A stretch of DNA of 64,000 bases. Origin: Rhipidocladum racemiflorum (lineage: Eukaryota; Streptophyta; Magnoliopsida; Poales; Poaceae). The notes under the pieces were generated by a model. It was not told where the DNA came from. It was given only the letters and a program-made list of their open reading frames with translations, and did no database searches. The stretch covers positions 36,679,944-36,743,943 of the forward strand of contig CM070572.1 in NCBI GenBank assembly GCA_036346355.1, in the 5' to 3' direction. A program made the position numbers and the translations under genes. Numbering within the stretch: the stretch's first letter is position 1; each line of letters begins with the position of its first letter. Of this stretch, positions 59,575 to 64,000 are shown piece after piece.

Positions 59575-59760
59575 GGAGATTAGGCATGCAATCGGCATGC
59601 AAGGCAAGAATAAAGGAGATTAGGCATGCAATCAGCATGCAAGGCAAGCTAGAATAAAGGAGATTAGGCATGCAATCAGCATGCAAGGCAAGCTAGAATC
59701 AAGGAGTTGTTTCCTGTTTTAGTAAGCTAGAATCAAGGAGTTGTTTCCTGTTTTAGTTGG
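59575..59760 (+). repeat. Minisatellite in the LTR U3 region
   Basis: Units starting GGAGATTAGGCATGCAATC at 59575, 59615 and 59659 (40, 44 and 44 bp) are followed by two ~34-bp units starting GGAGTTGTTTCCTGTTTTAG at 59703 and 59737. GCATGC, a perfect palindrome, recurs in each of the first three. Confidence 0.85.
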
Positions 59761-59769
59761 CTACGTGCC

Positions 59770-59776
59770 TATATAA
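59770..59776 (+). promoter_or_regulatory. LTR TATA box
   Basis: TATATAA in the context GTGCCTATATAAGGG, downstream of the minisatellite and about 190 bp before the LTR end. Confidence 0.65.
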
Positions 59777-60054
59777 GGGATGTAATCAACACTCTTGAGA
59801 ATTAAGAAAGAATTATCACCCTCCAATCTCCTCCTTCACCTCTCAATCTCATCTCCTTCACCATCGGGCAGCCGGGCAAAATCCCCGACGCCTCTACCTG
59901 CCGCGACTACGAGCTACGTAGTCGAGGCCCTGCTGTCTTGGGCACCGACGCCCTTGACAACCTGGTATCACGTTCCATTCGATCCTCGTCCACTACGCCA
60001 CCGCCACCCACCATCACCGCATCATCTTCACCAACGCCGTCCGTCTCCTCGCCC

Positions 60055-61080
60055 ATGGCGGACTCGACGACAGCCGACCTCGCGGTCCTCATCACCAAGT
60101 TGACCGCGACCGTCGAGACCCTGCAGGCCAAATTCGAGAGGATGGAGCAGAGCCACGTCGACTCCTACTCGTCAGGCCCCCGGGGGACACACAGCGGCGA
60201 GCACCACAACGACCGGCCGCCGCGTTTCCAGAAGATGGATTTCCCCAAGTACGATGGGACATCTGACCCTCTGGCGTTCCTCAACCGATGTGAATCCTAC
60301 TTCCACCAACAACGCATCGCCGAGGAAGAAAAGGTCTGGATGGCATCCTACAACCTAGAAGCCGGTGCCCAGCTGTGGTTCATGCAGACCCAGCGCGACG
60401 AGGGCACGCCGCCGTGGCGACGCTTCACCGAACTGCTCAACACCCGTTTCGGGCCAACTCTGCGCTCCAACCCGCTCGGCGAACTCGCGGCGTGCAAGCG
60501 CACCGGGTCCGTCGTCGAGTACCAGGGCCGATTCGAGGCGCTGCTGCCCCGTGCCGGCACACTCACGAGTCCCGAAAATGCGGCTCTTCCGCCCGGCTGC
60601 GGTAGCCCCTCGGCCTCGGCGTCGAGATCCACAACCCGCAGATCCTCGTGCCGCCATGAGCCTCGCCGCACGCCGGATTTGCGCGATCAGTGTGCGGGGA
60701 CCTCCGCACCACAGTCTCGCTACCAGAACAAGGGCATCCTGCCGGCGCCCCCGCCACGTCCCGCGCTGCCTGCGCCTGCTCCGCCAGCCGCTTTCCAACA
60801 AGCACCGGTGATGGTGGAAGGCGCCCGAGTCAAACGCTCGTCTCAGACGGAGATGGAGGAGCGTCGCCGCTCGACTCTGCTTCAATCGCAACGAAGTTTG
60901 GGCGCGGACACAACCGTGTCCGCCAACGCATCTTCCTCTCGACTTGGCAACCGAGGACGACGAGGCGGACATAGGGACGGAGGAGCCGGCCGACGACGAA
61001 CCGCACATCTCGGTCCATGCGATCACCGGCATCCGCACTAGCGAGACGATGCAAGTGTCCATCCAACTCGGCGGCGCCTC
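60055..61080 (+). pseudogene. gag of the chromovirus-type element, frame-broken
   Basis: Starts at ATG 60055 (MADSTTADLAVLITKLTATV, a coiled-coil-like N-terminus). The gag core includes FPKYDGTSDPLAFLNRCESY and EAGAQLWFMQTQRDEG. The frame is good to about 60580, then shifts. The expected zinc-binding region (CFNCN...GHN) can be followed in other frames near 60885-60930. A long 367-codon frame runs through, but its last third is out of register. Confidence 0.75.
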
Positions 61081-61480
61081 CCTCCTCGCTTCTCCTCGAC
61101 TCGGCTCCACCCACAACCGTGTCAGGAGGCGGCGCCGTTCCTCGCTGCGGCTCCGTCGGCGTGAGGCTGCGGTAGCGGTGGCGAACGGCGACCACGTTCC
61201 ATGTCCGGCGTGTCTGCGACACGATGTTCACCATCAACGGCGAGACGTTCGCCGCGGACTTCTTCGCCCCCCTCGCCGGCTACGACGTGGTGTTGGGAAC
61301 GCAGTGGCTCGCGTCGCTGGGGCCCATTCTCTGGGACTTCGGCGCCCTCACCATGTCTTTTTGGCGCGACGACCACCAGGTGTCTTTGGCACGGCAAGCG
61401 AGGGCCGCCGAGCGGCGGTCGGACGTGCACCGCCACCGATCTCCTGCCGGCCCTCCTCAACGCGTCGCTATGGTATTCAC
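61081..61480 (+). pseudogene. Protease region of the chromovirus-type element
   Basis: The active-site area around 61095-61125 (DSGSTHN in a shifted frame) is followed in another frame by MFTINGETFAADFFAPLAGY and VVLGTQWLASLGPI at 61224-61330. At least two frame changes occur. Confidence 0.7.
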
Positions 61481-61599
61481 CGAGCCCAAGGGCATGCCGC
61501 CTCCGCTCCTGCGACCACGGCATCACGCTTCTTCCAGGGTCGAGCCGGTGGCGGTCGCCCCTCAGCTACCCGCCGCGCAAGGACGGTGGAACGTCGGTG

Positions 61600-62034
61600 C
61601 ATCTTTGGACCAAGGCATCATTCGCAGGAGCTCCTCGGCATTCTCCTCCCCCGTGCTGCTCGTGCGGAAGGCTGATGGCACTTGGCGCTTCTGCGTCGAC
61701 TATCACGCCCTGAACGCGATCACGGTCAAGGACGCCTACCGATCCGGTGGTTGACGAGCTCTAGACGAGCTCCACGGCGCCCGCTCTTCACCAAAGCGGA
61801 TCTCCGCTCCGGCTACCATCAAGTCCGGATGCGGCCCGAGGACATCCCCAAGACCGCGTTCGCACACCACGGCGGCCTCTACGACTCCTGGTGATGCCGC
61901 TCGATTGTGCAACGCCCAGCCGACGTTCCAGGCACTCATGAACGACCTTCGCGGCCGTTCCTCGGCGGTTCGTCCTCGTCTTCTTCGACGACATCCTCAT
62001 CTACAGTACCACGTGGACCGACCACCTACGCCAC
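61600..62034 (+). pseudogene. Reverse transcriptase fingers and palm, frame-broken
   Basis: VLLVRKADGTWRFCVDYHAL is readable in frame at 61651-61710. FTKADLRSGYHQVRMRPED (61790-61845) and the FFDDIL active site (61984-62001) are each in different frames. Small indels lie between them. Confidence 0.75.
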
Positions 62035-62943
62035 GTGCGCGCCGTCCTCACCGTTCTACACCAGCATCGCCTTTTCGTCAAGCGATCCAAGTGCGAGTTC
62101 GGCGCCGACTCCATCTCCTACCTCGGCCACATCATCTCCGCATCCGGTGTCGCCATGGATCCGGCCAAGGTGCAGGCCGTCACGGACTGGCCGGTTCCCC
62201 GGTCCGCACGGGCGGTGCGCGGCTTCCTCGGCCTTGCAGGATACTATCGCAAGTTCGTCAAGGAGTTCGGCTCGATCGCCGCACCCCTCACCACCCTTCT
62301 CCGCAAGGAGGGTTTCTCCTGGTCCACGGAGGCCGAAGCAGCATTCCAGGCGCTCAAGACCGCCGTCACGACAAAGGTTCGTGACTGGCTGCCTGACTTC
62401 ACCCAACCCTTCGTCGTAGAGTGCGATGCCTCGACACACGGGTTCGGCGCCGTTCTCTTGCAAGGCCAGCACCCGGTGGCATTCTTCAGCCGGCCGGTCG
62501 CGCCACGACACAGCTCCTTGGCGGCATACGAGCGCGAGCTCATTGGCCTCGTACTCGCCATTCGCCACTGGAGGCCGTACCTATGGGGTCGCCGCTTCTT
62601 GGTAAGAACTGATCATTTCAGTCTCAAATATTTGCTCGACCAGCGCCTGGCCACCATCCCACAGCACCATTGGGTGGGCAAGCTTCTCGGCTTCGACTTC
62701 GCGGTCGAGTACAGGGCCGGCGCCACCAACACTGTGGCCGACGCCTTGTCCCGGCGTGACACCGAGGAGGCAGCCATCCTCGCCATCTCCGGGCCACGCT
62801 TCGACTTCTTCGACCGGCTACGCAACGCCAACTCCACCGACCCGGCCTTGGTCGCGCTCAGGGAGGCAATCGCAGCCGTGAACGGCCGCCAAGCGCCGTG
62901 GTCCATCATCGACGGCCTTGTAGCATTCGATGGCCGCTCTACG
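62035..62943 (+). pseudogene. Reverse transcriptase thumb, RNase H and linker, longest intact stretch
   Basis: About 300 codons are open without a break. They include FGADSISYLGHIISASGVAM and GFLGLAGYYRKFVKEFGS (connection), PFVVECDASTHGFGAVLLQG with the first RNase H aspartate, and FLVRTDHFSLKYLLDQR. AGATNTVADALSRRD is at the end of RNase H. The first methionine at 62035 is internal. Confidence 0.8.
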
Positions 62944-64000
62944 CCCCTTCCGCATCACCTCTCCCGCATGAGCTGATCGGCCGGCCCATGAGGATGGCCA
63001 CAAGGGCGCCCAACGCACTCTGCACCGCTTGCGTCGCGACATCCATGCGCCCGACTCGGCTATCCGCCCAGACTTCGTTCGAGCTCGCGCCACTTGTCGG
63101 GCCAGTACAAATCGTGAGCACTTGCACCCGGCGGATCGCCGCTGCCCTTCCAGCATTTTATCGCGGCCTGGGCGGACATCGGGCTTGATTTCATCGAGGC
63201 GCTCCTCGAAGTCGGTGGCAAGTCCGTCATCCTCACGGTGGTGGACCGATTCAGCAAATCTTGTCATTTCATCCCCTCGCACACCCATACACAATGGAGT
63301 CGCGGCCCTGTGTTCTTCGCCGAGATCGTATGCGTCTCCATGGTGTGCCCTATCCATGGTCTCCGGCCAGGACCCCGTCTTCACGCCCATCTTCCTGGCA
63401 GGAGCTTATGCGACTCACGGCGCCAAACTTCACATGACGACCGCGTTTCATCCCCGATCGGACGGCCAGGCGGAGGCGGCAAACAAGGTAGCGATCATGT
63501 ATCTCCGTTGCCTGACAGGTGATCGCCCTCGTCAATGGGTGCGCTGGCTCCCGTGGGCAGAGTACATCTACAACACGGCGTTCCAGACCGCCCTGCGCGA
63601 CACGCCGTTCCGGATTGTCTACGGTCGCCACCCGCCGTCCATCCGCTCCTATGAGCCCGGCGACACACGGGTCGCGGCGGTCGCCAAGAACATGGAGGAG
63701 CGGGATGAGTTCCTCGCCGACGTCCGCTACCGCCTGGAGCAGGCCCAGGCCGTGTACAAACGCCACTACGACAAGAACCATCGGGCGCTTCGCTTTGCAG
63801 TAGGCGACTGGGTATGGCTACGCCTCAGGCAGCGTGCCGCGGCATCACTCCAGACTCCGACCTCCGGGAAGCTCAAGCCACGCTTCTACGGGCCGTACCG
63901 CATCGCCGCCGTCGTCAACGAGGTCGCCTACCGCCTCGAGCTGCCGCCCCGAGCGCGTCTCCACGACGTCTTCCACGTGGGCCTCCTGAAGCGGTTCGTG
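62944..64000 (+). pseudogene. Integrase of the chromovirus-type element, frame-broken and cut by the window end
   Basis: HEDGHKGAQRT-type zinc-binding residues are near 62985-63020. VDRFSK is at 63241 in one frame. FHPRSDGQAEAANK is in another at about 63445-63486, and from there the frame is mostly good (YIYNTAFQTALRDTPFRIVY). GDWVWLRLRQR and KLKPRFYGPYRIAAVV follow at 63804-63915. Deletions around 63140-63420 damage the catalytic core. Confidence 0.75.

Larger units (their letters stand above)
59491..59959 (+). repeat. 5' LTR of the chromovirus-type element
   Basis: The LTR starts TGTCATGTGG and ends CCCTTGACA, with inverted TGTCA/TGACA termini, 469 bp. CCTGGTATCACG follows at 59961, resembling a methionine-initiator tRNA primer site. 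It contains a minisatellite and a TATA box. Confidence 0.75.
59491..64000 (+). mobile_element. Chromovirus-type Ty3/gypsy element in APM1 intron 3, cut by window edge
   Basis: 5' LTR 59491-59959, then gag, protease, reverse transcriptase, RNase H and integrase in the same direction as the host gene. The window ends just after KLKPRFYGPYRI and HDVFHVGLLKRF, where a chromodomain usually follows. The short LTR and TGGTATCA primer site suggest a Reina- or Tekay-like chromovirus. GC content is far higher than in the intron around it. The frame is broken by many indels. The 3' LTR is not in the window. Confidence 0.85.

Noticed and set aside
60355..61237. Large minus-strand ORFs over the chromovirus gag
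   Set aside because: They are shadows of a GC-rich coding strand. The gag, protease and RT motifs are all on the plus strand.
1..64000. CRISPR arrays, bacterial operons, tRNA or rRNA genes
   Set aside because: The window is plant nuclear DNA. The regular repeats are LTR minisatellites, hairpin arrays or foldbacks, and I saw no tRNA-like or rRNA sequence.

Overview
This window is plant nuclear DNA, most likely from rice (Oryza) or a close grass relative. The case rests on four intron-containing genes with GC-rich first exons, AT-rich introns full of MITEs, and grass-type Ty3/gypsy and Ty1/copia elements. From memory, the order CLP1 (+), PP2A catalytic subunit (-), NSUN5 (+), aminopeptidase M1 (+) matches a block on the short arm of rice chromosome 2. 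I could not run a search to confirm this.

Layout. 1-7024: 5' part of a decayed Ty3/gypsy element (minus strand, Tat-like, with two RNase H domains). 7751-8206: a small multi-pass membrane protein gene (minus) with an early stop. 8.3-12.9 kb: gene-poor, with MITEs, a small Helitron and a degenerate tandem repeat. 13.0-17.4 kb: a truncated, internally deleted copia element whose long LTR holds an array of GGACC hairpins. 17.4-27.3 kb: repeats, including a foldback element built from ~610 bp tandem units, interrupted by a copia solo LTR that is itself interrupted by a gypsy solo LTR. Both solo LTRs have intact target-site duplications. 27.4-38.7 kb: CLP1 and PP2A, convergent. 39.0-43.5 kb: a Helitron-like repeat split by an internally deleted Tat element. 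45.5-51.9 kb: NSUN5, with MITE and hAT insertions in its introns. 52-55 kb: MITEs. 55.45 kb onward: the first three coding exons of APM1. Intron 1 carries several insertions, and intron 3 carries a chromovirus-type gypsy element that runs off the end of the window.

The four large genes look intact within the window. I could assemble every exon with correct phase and splice sites: CLP1 435 aa in 10 exons, PP2Ac 306 aa in 6 exons, NSUN5 504 aa in 13 exons, and the first 164 codons of APM1. They are housekeeping genes for mRNA 3'-end processing, protein dephosphorylation, rRNA methylation and peptide trimming. They do not form a pathway or operon. The unusual content lies in the repeats. One hairpin-array module sits in two different copia LTR families in opposite relative orientation. 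The foldback element has a nested architecture, and several long hairpins lie inside introns.
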